A stretch of 64,000 nt of DNA. It comes from Tillandsia leiboldiana (lineage: Eukaryota > Streptophyta > Magnoliopsida > Poales > Bromeliaceae). The DNA lies in the NCBI GenBank assembly GCA_029204045.2, contig CM055077.1, positions 382,765 through 446,764 on the forward strand. Reading direction: 5' to 3'. Shown in pieces: positions 32,304 through 48,243 of the stretch; position 1 is the stretch's first letter; every line of letters starts with the position of its first letter. Under the pieces are notes generated by a model. The model ran no database searches. It was not told the DNA's origin and saw only the letters and a program-made list of their open reading frames with translations. Position numbers and translations under genes: made by a program.

Positions 32304-34237
32304 ATGTTGGGTGAAAGTGGTAATATTTTAGACCTCCTCTTTTTGATGGGACTAATTATGCTTATTGGAAAGTGCGGATGAGAGCTTTTCTCATCGCAAT
32401 TGATGAGCGAGTATGGCAATCCGTGGAATGCGGTTGGGTGCATCCTGTTGAGGAAGTAGGAAATTCTACTACCCCAAACCTCGCTCTAGATGGTCCAAAG
32501 AGGAATTTGAAAGATCTTCTTACAATGGGAAAGGTATGAACGCTTTATTTAATTCTCTTTCCTCGACTGAATTTACAAGAATTTCTGCGTGTGAATCCGC
32601 GAAGGAAATTTGGATATTCTCAAAATTACACATGAGGGTACTAATCTTGTAAAATTCAAAAGCTCCAGATGCTTACAAGTCAATTTGACTCTATTCATAT
32701 GGAAGAGCATGAATTGTTTACAGATTATTACACTAGACTTCAAGATGTAATAATACATGTGCTAATTTAGGAGAAAAGATCCCGGAGTCGAAAATTGTAA
32801 GAAAGATACTTCGGACTCTTCCGGAACGGTTTAGGGCAAAGGTTACCGCCATTGAAACCGTTAGTCATCCGGATGAGATGAGTGTAGAGGAATTAGTAGG
32901 TGCTTTGCAAACTTATGAAATGACTTTTCCTACTAATCAAGTTTCTTCCAAGTCTTCTTCTAAGCTTACAGGTATTGCATTCAAATCACAAAGGAAGAAG
33001 ATAGCGAATCAAGTTCCGACGATGAAATCTCTTTTGCCGATTTTGAAGAACAATTGGCGCGGATCACAAAGAAATTTCGTCGGAAATTTTGGAAGAATCG
33101 AACCGATGGATCTTCCACGAAACCATCTAAAGGATCATCGGGTTCTAAATCCTCTAACCTCAAATTCCTTGCAAAACCTTCTAGGAAAAGATGATTTCGA
33201 AGGGAAATCCAATGTTATAGATGCAAAGGCTACGGCCATTTTTCAACGGATTGTCCTACTCCGAAATTATATAAAAAGAAGGCTTTGCAAGCGAAAACTT
33301 GGGACGATTCTACCTCTAATGAATCGACCTCAAGTAAAGAGGAAAAAGCCGTTGCTTTTCATGCCTCTCAAATCCCCTCTTCTAATTTGTTTATCATCTT
33401 TAGTCACTAACTCTACTCCTTTGATTTTGCATGAAACATCAACATCCAACGGAGAGTCATCAAGTGAGGGGGAGTCGGACGAAGAAGAACTCGTTGAGGC
33501 ATATCAACAACTTCTTGCGGAATCTAAGAAGATGGCCAACATATCAGAAGTTGAGGAAGCAACGACTTGAGAATCAAGACGAGAATCATGCTTTAAAGAT
33601 AAACTTCATGATCTCGAGGAGGAACAGGACGTTTATTGAATAACAATAAAATCCTCCAAGAAAAGCTAAACCAATCGGAGACAAACGCTAAATCATATAT
33701 GGACAAGATTGGTTTTCTAGAAAAACAGTTTGAGGAAATTCATGTCACCAACCAAGCATTGACCAACAAGTTCATCAACTTAAATCCGACATACAAGGAT
33801 TTCAACCGATTCCAAGAAACTTGAGTGTATGTCCGGTTTAGGTCAAACAAGCAAGGTTGGTTTGGTTTTAAAAAGATCAAACTGTGCATGCTTCAAGTTC
33901 CACATTCAAATTGAAAGGAAGAACGTGTCACCTTTGTGGACTTGAAGGACATTTGGTGAAGAATTGCCCGAAAAAGAGAAAGAAGAGTCCTTCGGCAACT
34001 TCATCTACGGAGCGAACTCAACGGAATCAAAAGACACATCAAGTCAAAGGAGTTCACTCAACCCACCAAAGGTCCGAGCCACAACATCAATCATTCAAGT
34101 GGATCACTGCGAGGCAAAGACCTAAGGTGGACCAACAGTCAAAGCGGACAACCCCCGGCCACAACGAATCAAGACAACCCAAAATCCAGCGATTTTGGAT
34201 TCGGAAAGGTGATATCTTTCCTTGTCTTAAGTTCTAA
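32304..34237 (+). pseudogene. Gag of the sirevirus-like element, copy 2, frameshifted
   Basis: Same protein as 13798-15753 but split over several frames by one- to three-base indels. Examples are a missing A in the run near 32477 and missing bases near 33115, 33182 and 33540. The second zinc knuckle survives in an open frame (33884-34237). The damage is private to this copy and probably technical. Confidence 0.85.
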
Positions 34238-35986
34238 ATAGCTTATGACTGTATGTAATGCTTGATTGGTTTTCCTTTCATATTTTTCTTAATCTTTGCA
34301 TTACATGTTTTTCAATGCTCTTCGTTTTTATACTTTGTTTTTGAACAAAAGGGTTTTTACTGAACAAGTGCATTGAATAAAAAAGGGCTTCACTTATTCA
34401 CTCCAAATTAATTTTATTTGGATTATCAACTTTACTCCTTAATCATAATCTTGAAGATACTTCATTATAGGAGTTTTTGATCTTATAAGCATCAAATTTT
34501 AGAAATCATGTGTGATCTTTAGATGCTTAATCTATCTCGGTTGTGTGTTCATTGTGATAAACGTGAGACAACCGATTGATAAAATTTGGGATTTAATTCT
34601 TTCACGTAAGAGATTGTTTTCTTACAAGGGTAAATAAATGATTTTTTAAAAGATGTGGAAAGAGTTACATCCGAAAGGAGTGTGAAAACTACCACCACAT
34701 GTAGGAAAGAGCTGCCACCCCCCGGTCGTCCGGTTTGTGTGTGAAGCTACCACATGTTATGGATGCTTGATAGTATTTTATGAGAAAATCTTTAGTTGAA
34801 GCATTTGGAGATTAATATGCAAAACTCTTATATTTGAACAATCTCCTGGTTGGTATAAGGTGGGATAGTTGAAAGATGCTCAAAGAGCCACCCTTAGGTA
34901 TTTTATGATTATCTCAATTTGAAAGGGTAGAATTCAAGATTGATGTCGTTTGGAAATCTCCGTATGTCATCTTTGTAAATCCGTTACATCTTGATAGACT
35001 TTGGATCTCAAGATTATTTTTGATGACTTGTGTTTGATGAATAAACATGAAAAACGGTTTATAATGTTTTACCTTTATTTTTCATGATTTTGGAGTAAAT
35101 CTTTTTAATTTTGTGAAATCAATTGGATTGAATGACATCTATGTGAATTCACTGTTTAAAGCACTTAAATTGATTTCTTGATGGAATACAAATCGGTATT
35201 TGAAAAGTTCCTAAATTTGGATTTGTTTCAAGAAATTTTTGCTTTTTGGCTCTGTTGTTCCGGTACCCTGCTTTTTAGTACCTGAAAATCAATCCGGATT
35301 AGGAAATCCAATCCGGATCCCGAATGTGATGTTTTCTGGTTTTTCACTTGCGTACCGGTACTACATTATAGTACCGGAACTACAGTTGCGGATCCGGATC
35401 CCCCTGCCGTGACAATCCGGATCCCGAACGATGGTTTTTCGGCTTTTCACTGCGTACCGGTACGCGACTTCTGGTACCGGTACGCGATCTGGGATTCCTT
35501 ATATTCCGAGACTACATTATTTTATTTCATCTCTCCCACTTCAAAACCCTCCCTCTCTCTCTCTAAAACATCTCTAAGGGGTTTTTCATCAAGTTCAAGT
35601 GATTTGTTGCTTTGATTTGTAAGTTTCTTCATTAATCTTGCTTACTCTTGTTTCAAAACCCTAGTTTTTAGGTTTTGATATTTTATTTTGAGATTTTTGA
35701 GTTGATCCTTACTCTAAATGAAATCTCTTGCTTAAATCACTCTTAATTCATGTTTAGAACATATTTGGTTGCTTTCTATCTAATTAGATTCATGTTTCCA
35801 TGCTTATGTGATTGAATCTAACATTTTCATGTGTTCTTGACATAGAAAGAAATTGAAAATTGGGGCTTTTAATGTAAATGATTTTAAATGATGAATCATC
35901 AATTGTGACATGTTTAGAATGTTTCTTAGACATGTTTAAGCCTTCCTATACGATCAAATCATAGTGCATTGTGTTCTTTGTAGGAA

Positions 35987-37350
35987 ATGGCATTTTCATG
36001 GCTTCTTGCACTAGTGGTTTTGATGGCCACTGGAGTGGAGTGGACGTGGTCGCGGTTCTGGAAAGAAAAAGGCTACCAAGCGATCACGCAGCAAGGAGTT
36101 CACTAGCTCAGATTCTGAACATTCCTCAGAATATGAAGAGGAATCAGTTCAAGGAAAGGGAAAGCACCTTTGGCTTCAAGGAAAAAGAAGGGTGCGGATT
36201 CTCCTCCGCGTAGAAGTACCGGTGGACCGGTAATACGCGAGCGCTCTCAACGGAGATCAAATGTTGATGAAAGTGAACCGCATGTGAGTGCAAAACGCCG
36301 TGCAAGATTTGCGAATCGCACATGCATTGGAGAGCGACATGTGAACTTTAATGAGCTATGTCGTGAGGTGCCAGACTTTGCAAGGCTTTTGGAACGAAGC
36401 CATATTCGGCCACTTGGCAGAGTTCAACCTAAGATGGGCTTTTGTGTGGAGATCATCAGGGAGTTCTACATGCGAGGTAACATACTGCAAAAAGACCATG
36501 AACCGGAGCTTTCGTCTTTGAAACAACAGTTAGAGACGTCAAGTTTGACATTACTCACTCCAGCAGTGATTGGTGCAAACCTTGGATTAACTGTTGACAC
36601 TTCTGGTCTTTTTACACTGAGGGTAATTTCCAACATGATACCCATTGGGATATGGTTGTGGACTCTATTTGCAAGACAGGGACGCGCACGAACAGATCAT
36701 ATGTTGAATCAAAGGACCTAAAACCAGAGTATCATATTTTGTCCTTAATTGTATGCTACAACCTATTGCCCACACTGGGGACCAAAAGGATTCGATGGGA
36801 TCGATTGTTACTCTCTCTTTGTCCTCGGTCACACCCGGAAAGTGCAAATGGAATTAACACAAACATTCCATTTCTCATTTGGCAGCAAATGGTACATGTC
36901 ATTGAAGGATCAAGGCAACGTGACTTCTACCGTATCCAATCTTGATTACTAGTATTCTGGAAGATCACGGAGTTGACATTTCTTGTGCCAATATGGTTAT
37001 GGCTTGGGGAATTGATGGAATCACTTTAGCCAAGTCAATCAGCACTTTGAAGACATTTGGGCATACAAAGGCCTATGCAAGTGAAGCGACAGTGAGTGCA
37101 CCACCTCGTCAAGAATCTCCTGAACCAGATGAGGTCATAACTCTTCAAACCTTGCATCGGGATGTTCGTTCATTAAAGCAAAGGATGGAGCAAAGGATGG
37201 AGCAAGGCTTCAAGAAACTTGAGGATGGTTTAAAGAAAATTTTCGATATCCTTGGATGCAAACATGATGATGTGGTCACTGGAGCAACTGCACCGAGTAC
37301 ACATCGCATGGACCACATCACATGATGATGATGATGATTCAAATGAGGGA
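35987..37350 (+). pseudogene. ORF2 of the sirevirus-like element, copy 2, frameshifted
   Basis: Counterpart of 17512-18876. An altered GGAGTGGAGTGG stretch near 36031, loss of bases near 36160 and 36500, and gains near 36554 and 36812 break it into overlapping partial frames. The upstream palindromes and splice-like sites are retained. Confidence 0.85.
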
Positions 37351-39252
37351 TGATTCTCTTTTCCTTCTTGTTTTTGGTTTTCAGTTTCCTTTCACGTTAT
37401 GATGAACAAGAACTCTAATCGTCTTGTAACTAAGAACTTATCCTCCTAGTATTTCTATTTTTTGTTTATATAACCGTTTGACAATTTGTGACAAAAAGGG
37501 GGAGAAAGGAAATAACGGAAATGATGGACATATCACAAAAAGGGGGAGACAGAAAATAATGATTGCATCACAAAGGGGGAGGATATAGATGCTCAAGACA
37601 GGGGGAGAACATGGATGCTCTTGGATGCTCAGATAGGGGGAGATAAAGAACAGATTGAAAGAGCCCAAAACAAAAGCTGGAAAAAAAACAAAAGAACCAA
37701 ATGGAAGACGAATCAAATGTAGGATTTTAACTTCTAACGACTACCGGTTTGATTTTGTTTGGAGTTTTGTTTTGCAGAATTACATCACTTTAAGACTCCA
37801 AGTCCTAAGTCATAGAGTTTGTTATAGGACTGTTTGGTTCAAATGTATTTTGTATTTATTGGATCTTTCACGCAAAGAAAAATCAATGTTTTGGTGATAA
37901 CATTGAGTTTCGTCTTTTTTTGTTTAAGATGAGTGACTTGAGCGACTTTATGTATTTTTGGGTTTTGTCACGAAAATTGCACAAGGGGGAGATTGTTACG
38001 GCATTTTGTGTTGGCACATTTCGTGAGTTGAGTCGGAGTCTTAAAGGGAACAAATTGTCAAATCGGCTTTCGAAGACTCATTGAAGATTCAACATGAGCT
38101 CAAGATATCACTCAGGTATGGTTAATTAAACCATGGTGATTTAAGTTCATTTATAACCATTGGAATCAGGAACTTAGTGAAAACCGGTTTAGACTTGGTT
38201 TTAGGAACTTGGATTTAATTTACAATCTTTTTTAAGTTTGGTTTCCCGGTACTTGGTTTGATTTGGATAAAGCTTATCTTGGAAAAATCAGTTTTTACAT
38301 TACGTACCGGAACCACACTTGAAGTTCTCTAACCCGACACAGAATTTTCTGTAAATTGCACTGCGTACCGGAACACGGACTCGCGTACCGGAACACAATA
38401 GAAAATCTGTGGTTTGCACCATTGCGTACCGGAACGTGATATTTGGTACCGGTACACAATGCCCATCGGGATAAAATTACTAAACCGACTTTTATCTTTT
38501 TCCAAGGGTTATAAATAGATACTTAGGGTTTCTAAACGAGGTGCGACCCAATACGAAACACTCGTGAGCAACCCTAGAGGCTGGTTTTTACCGTTCTTCT
38601 CTTTCGCCTCTATTAGGTCAATTCGACGGTTCTTCCATGATTATCTTTCGTCGAATTGATCTAGTCTTTGCTTAGAGATTTCTTCCTCGGTTCCTTCATG
38701 ATAATCTAAGCAAAGGATCACCATCGAAGCCTATAGTTTTATATCGGCTATTTGCGTCGTGGATTCGGCGTGACATCGTGGATTCGATGTGTTGAAGGCG
38801 TTTCGTGATTCGAAACGTGTGCTCGTGGATTCGAGTGGCGTTCGTTGGCATTCGAACGTGTGCAGTGGACGTGCAATCGGTGGAGCGCGAGGTCCGAAGA
38901 AATTGAAGGAGGGGTTGACACCTTGTTATTCTTCTTTTCTTAGAGGATTGTTATTGCGTGGACATCCAACCGCTCAGCGCAAGGTCCAAAGAAGCTGAAG
39001 GAGGGGTTGAGTCCGTGGAGTCGGTAATCACCTTGTTATTCTTCTATTCTTAGTGGATTGTTATTGCGTGTTGGTCCCGTGGTTTTTCTCCTGGATTGGA
39101 GTTTCCACGTATATCTCGGTGTGCTATTTTTATTTTCCGCATTGTTTTTATTTTGCACTGAGATTGAGTTTTTTAAGTATTACACCTATTCACCCCCCCC
39201 TCTAGTTGTTTGATAGTACCTATTTAGATCCTTTGGGATTAATAACTCTACA

Positions 39253-40904
39253 GAGGAGGCAGATCAGACCACCGCAGAGATATGAAGACACGAATCTTGT
39301 GGCCTATGCTTTTGTGGCTGCACAAGAAACAGATGCACTTGAGGAGCCATCTACTTACACAGAGGCAGTCTCATGTACTGATTCCGCTAAGTGGATGCTC
39401 GCTATGGAGGAAGAGATGGAATCTCTCATAAGAATCAGACTTGGGATTTAGTGAAGCTTCCTAAAGGAAAGAAAGTTATTCGATGCAAATGGGTGTTCAA
39501 GAAGAAAGAAGGCACACAGGGAACTAAGAGTATCAGATACAAGGCTCGATTGGTGGCAAAAGGATACAGTCAAATTCCAGGTGTCGACTTCAATAATGTC
39601 TTCTCACCAGTGGTGAAGCATACATCCATTAGAGTTTTGCTCGGTTTGGTTGCCATGGATGATCTAGAACTTGAGCAACTAGATGTGAAGACAGCTTTTC
39701 TACATGGTGAATTAGAGGAAGAGATCTATATGCAGCAGCCTGAGGGATTCACAGTTGAGGGAAAAGGAAATCATGTGTGCAGATTAAAGAAATCACTTTA
39801 TGGGTTAAAGCAATCTCCAAGGCAATGGTATAAGAGGTTTAATTCTTTTATGATTAGCCATAATTTTAATAGAAACAATTTTGACAGTTGTGTCTATATA
39901 AAGAAACAAATTGATGGTTCTTTCATTTATCTTCTACTCTACGTGGATGATATGTTAATTGCTGCTAAGAACATGGCTAACATTAATGAGCTTAAAGATC
40001 AGTTGAAATCTGAATTTGATGTTAAGGATTTAGGTGCAGCGAAGAAGATACTTGGTATGGAGATAAAACGGAACTGAAAGACAAAGAAACTACAGTTGTC
40101 TCAGAAGACATACATCCAGCGTGTTTTGGAACGGTTCTGCTTAAAGGATGCCAAGCTAGTAAGTACCCCCATTCGCTACACATTTTAAACTTTCAACTGA
40201 TTTAGCACCAAGAACAGATGAGGATAAAGCATACATGGAACGAGTTCCTTATGACAGTGCAGTCGGAAGCATTATGTATGCTATGGTCTGTACGAGACCA
40301 GACCTTGCGCATGCTGTTAGTGTGGTAAGCAGATACATGGCAAATCCAGGAAAATAACATTGGCAAGCTGTGAAATAGATTTTGAGGTATTTGCGAGGTA
40401 CTACAGATGCATGTTTGGAATTTGGAAAGTCTGAAGCAAGCCTAACCGGTTTTGTAGATTCTGATTATGCAGGAGATCTTGATAAAAGAAGGTCACTTAC
40501 CGGTTATGTTTTCTCACTTGGTGGATGTGCAGTTAGTTGGCGAGCTTGCTTACAACCCACGGTTGCATTATCCACGACGGAGGCTGAATACATGGCAATT
40601 ACAGAGGCTGTGAAGGAAGGCATATGGTTGAGAGGCTTATTCAATGAATTAAGCATAAGCATTGAAAAAAGTTACAGTATTTTGCGATAGTCAGAGTGCT
40701 ATTTATCTGACAAAGGATCAAATGTTCTATGAGAGAACAAAGCATATTGACGTCAAGTATCACTTTGTTAGCGAAGTTTTTGCTCAAAGTAACATTGCGG
40801 TGAAAAAAATTAGCACATTGAAGAATCCAGCTGATATGTTGACAAAGCCTCTTCCGTATGTTAAGTTCAAGCACTGCTTGGACTTGATTAGCATTGCTTG
40901 CTGA
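39253..40904 (+). pseudogene. copia RT-RNase H, copy 2
   Basis: Counterpart of 20772-22421. It shares the three nonsense codons of copy 1. Private changes are a missing base near 39427, an extra C near 40169 and extra A's near 40668. It retains the base that copy 1 lacks near 22305, so the RNase H end is in frame here. Confidence 0.88.
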
Positions 40905-40991
40905 TTGGAGTGCCCTTAGTGGCTTGTGGAGAAAGTGGAGAGTTATTACTGATGTTTTATTTAAAGGGAATTTCGAGTCAAGGTGGAGATT

Positions 40992-41322
40992 TGTTAGATG
41001 TGACTCGAAATCAGAATCGCTTCGATTTTGAGTTTCTGGTTCGCCGATGGTTTCGCGGTGCGACAACAAATTTGGTAAAATTTTTTAGAAAGAAAATGGA
41101 TATCTGTGGTGGAAGCGGACGGATCCGATCCGCTAAGGAAAAACCCCGCTAAGGAAAAATTCTAATTTTTTCTTTTGTTTGCCCCAGAGAGATCGAGCGA
41201 TTGTACGATTGAAAAACTCTTGTATTCCCTCTTGTTCAACATAGTGAAAACTCTTCTCTTTCGCCCGTAATTTTTTTCCTGCACAGAATTTTTCACGTAA
41301 ATCTATGTGCTAGTTGCTTATA
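40992..41322 (+). repeat. copia 3' LTR, copy 2
   Basis: Counterpart of 22509-22837, followed by TATTT at 41323-41327. There is no 5' LTR for this copy because the duplicated block begins inside the solo LTR. Confidence 0.85.
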
Positions 41323-42191
41323 TATTTTGATCGTACATTCTCAAATAAATAATTTTGAAAGTTCGCCCCAAGCAATTTTGCCCTCGTGTTAAGAATGATT
41401 TTGTCTACAATAGTTGCTAGTTGTAAAGTATCGAACACTTCAGGCGTTCATATTTTATTTGGTACTGTGCTACCGTGTTGTTAAATAAAATACTGCTTGA
41501 ATAGTGATGTAAAGTGAATATCTTAATTGTCAATATTTGTAGACAATAATGAAAACACGGTATAAAAGGACGATGCTAAAACCAGTGAGTCAATATTCAA
41601 ACTCTCATGGGTGTCTTAATCTTAAGGGTCAATATTGTTCGGCTGGATTCATTCGTAGCAGCATTGCTTGAACAAAACCATTCTTTTCTTTCATTTTTTT
41701 TGCCTTTTTATAATTCTGAGAGAGAAAAATAATAAATTATTTATTTAATTTTTTTTTTTTAAAAAAATAAATTTAGCTAGAAATGAACAAAATCTTTATT
41801 ATTATTTTTTTTGTGAAAAAGAAAAATAATAAGTTATTCGTTTTATTTATTTATTATTTTTAAATACATCTTACAGCTAACTTTGAATTTTGGACTTTAA
41901 ATATCAACAATGAAATCTTCAGCAAAATACGATCGTGTGTGAGCGAAATTATTCATTGAAAACACTTTTTTTGGTTTTTTTCCCTTATTGGGAAGCTCCT
42001 TATCTGTTGCTGCAGCCCATCAGTCCATAGCATAGTGAACTGAAGTTTTCGCTTTCAAAGCCCAGATATTCATTTGTATATGTTTTTTTTTCACTTATTA
42101 AAGCTTAGTTTTTACCTCTTCATATGAGTTCCAAAAATCAGGCTAAGCTTTTAGCTTAGTTAGGTTTTTTTTCAAGAGACTGCTCGAATAA

Positions 42192-42573
42192 GGGTACATT
42201 TGGTAACGGAATAAGAAAAAACTAGTTATTCAAGAGATAAGTATAAAATACGGAACTAGTATAAAAAAATATTTGGAATGTTTTCAGGAATAAAAGATTT
42301 TGTGTTTGGTATGATAATAATGTATAAGAAGAATAAAGAGTATTAATTATTTTAAATAATTTTTTTATCTTCAAACTTTATTATACAATAATAAGATAAG
42401 AGATAGTGTCTCGGAAGACGTGGGAGGATATTTAAGGAAAAAATAAGAGGATGGTTAAGAAGAGTAAGAATAGTAATTCTCATTTATTCTAGTTATACTA
42501 GAAAGTGTTTGAAGGGATACATAAAAAAAATATCGCTCTTATCCCTAAATAATTTTAATACCAAAAAGCTCTG
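42192..42573 (+). mobile_element. MITE-like element, duplicate of copy B
   Basis: Same sequence as 23708-24088 within the duplicated block. Confidence 0.6.
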
Positions 42574-42756
42574 AAAATATATAATTTTTAGTAGAACCAT
42601 TTCACAGCTAATAAATATTTGATTGCACGTTTATGTTTTGTTTCGAATTCTTTTAGAATAGAATCCACTCAAGAGTTTTTACTATTACGTGAACATTTAA
42701 TTATTATTTCTGATTGAAAATTTATAATATTAATATTAAAAGTTTAGTTGTGATAA

Positions 42757-43734
42757 TCTATACCTCTATATGATTTTTTCTATTTTTTTGTCACGTGTCA
42801 CAATTTTCTTTCACTCTTCTCTTTTTCAATTCTCAATGAATTAATGATAGACTCTTCACATTTCTAACCCCAAACTCTTCTTATTCCTAACTCTCAATGA
42901 ATTAATTATAAATTCTTCTTATTCCTAACCTCCAACTCTTCTCACTCCCTACTTTCAATGAATTAATTATATCTCCCCCTTTTTGAGTTCTTTTTATTAT
43001 TATTCTTCTTCTCTCCTTCTTTCTCTAAGCCACCACCTCCCTCTTCACTATCTCCGTTGACAACAACGCTCTCTCCCTCGACCCCTCCACCCTCGATCCT
43101 TGCCTCCTTCTTCCCGTCGTGGAGAACCTCCAAATCTCCTTACCCTCCTCTTCCTCCTCCTCCTCCAAGATCAAAATCTCCATCGTCCACTTCATGGCCA
43201 CCTTCGTCCAATCCAACTCTCCGTTTTTGAAAATCTTCCACCCCCGACCTCACCGAAAATCTAGATCCGATCCTCGCCTTCTTTAGCCGCACGGGGGGCA
43301 TCGCTCATGATCAACTCTTACCTATCGCCGCCACTGCCACCGCGACCGCCATCGCCGATAAGAATCCTCCACTTCTCCGCCTACTCCTCCTTCTCCTCCT
43401 CCGCCACCGTTGTCGCCGTCACCGTAGCTCATTGAACGTGAGCTCTCTCTCATTCTCTCTCTAAACTTTATTATATTTCTATATATGTTTTAGATTTTAA
43501 TCCTGAGTGAATAAATATTCTACTCTGATTGTTGCTGATAGATTTTTATGTTAGGGTTGAGAATGATTAATTTTTTTTTTTTTTTCTGATAGGTTGATAC
43601 GGAAGTTTTAAAATAAAGTATTTAAAATTTTTCTATATAATTTTTTATTTTTATTTATATTATGAAAAAAAAAATATAAAAACAAAATATTTTGATAATA
43701 TTTACTTGCTGCATCGCACGGGTAATTATACTAG
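42757..43734 (+). mobile_element. Helitron candidate, copy 2
   Basis: Same as 24273-25247, with A|TC and CTAG|T ends. The 3' end reads GCACGGGTAATTATACTAG here, one T longer than copy 1. Confidence 0.4.

Positions 43735-48243
<4,509 letters not shown>

Larger units (their letters stand above)
31011..39252 (+). mobile_element. Sirevirus-like element, copy 2
   Basis: 5' LTR 31011-32270, PBS 32273-32284, 3' LTR 37994-39252, GAGGA on both sides. The three 5'/3' LTR differences seen in copy 1 are kept here, so this is the same insertion, not an independent one. Both ORFs are broken by small indels. Confidence 0.9.

Noticed and set aside
31011..39252. A second independent sirevirus-like insertion
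   Set aside because: Same target duplication, same flanks and same LTR-pair differences as the first; it belongs to the assembly duplicate.
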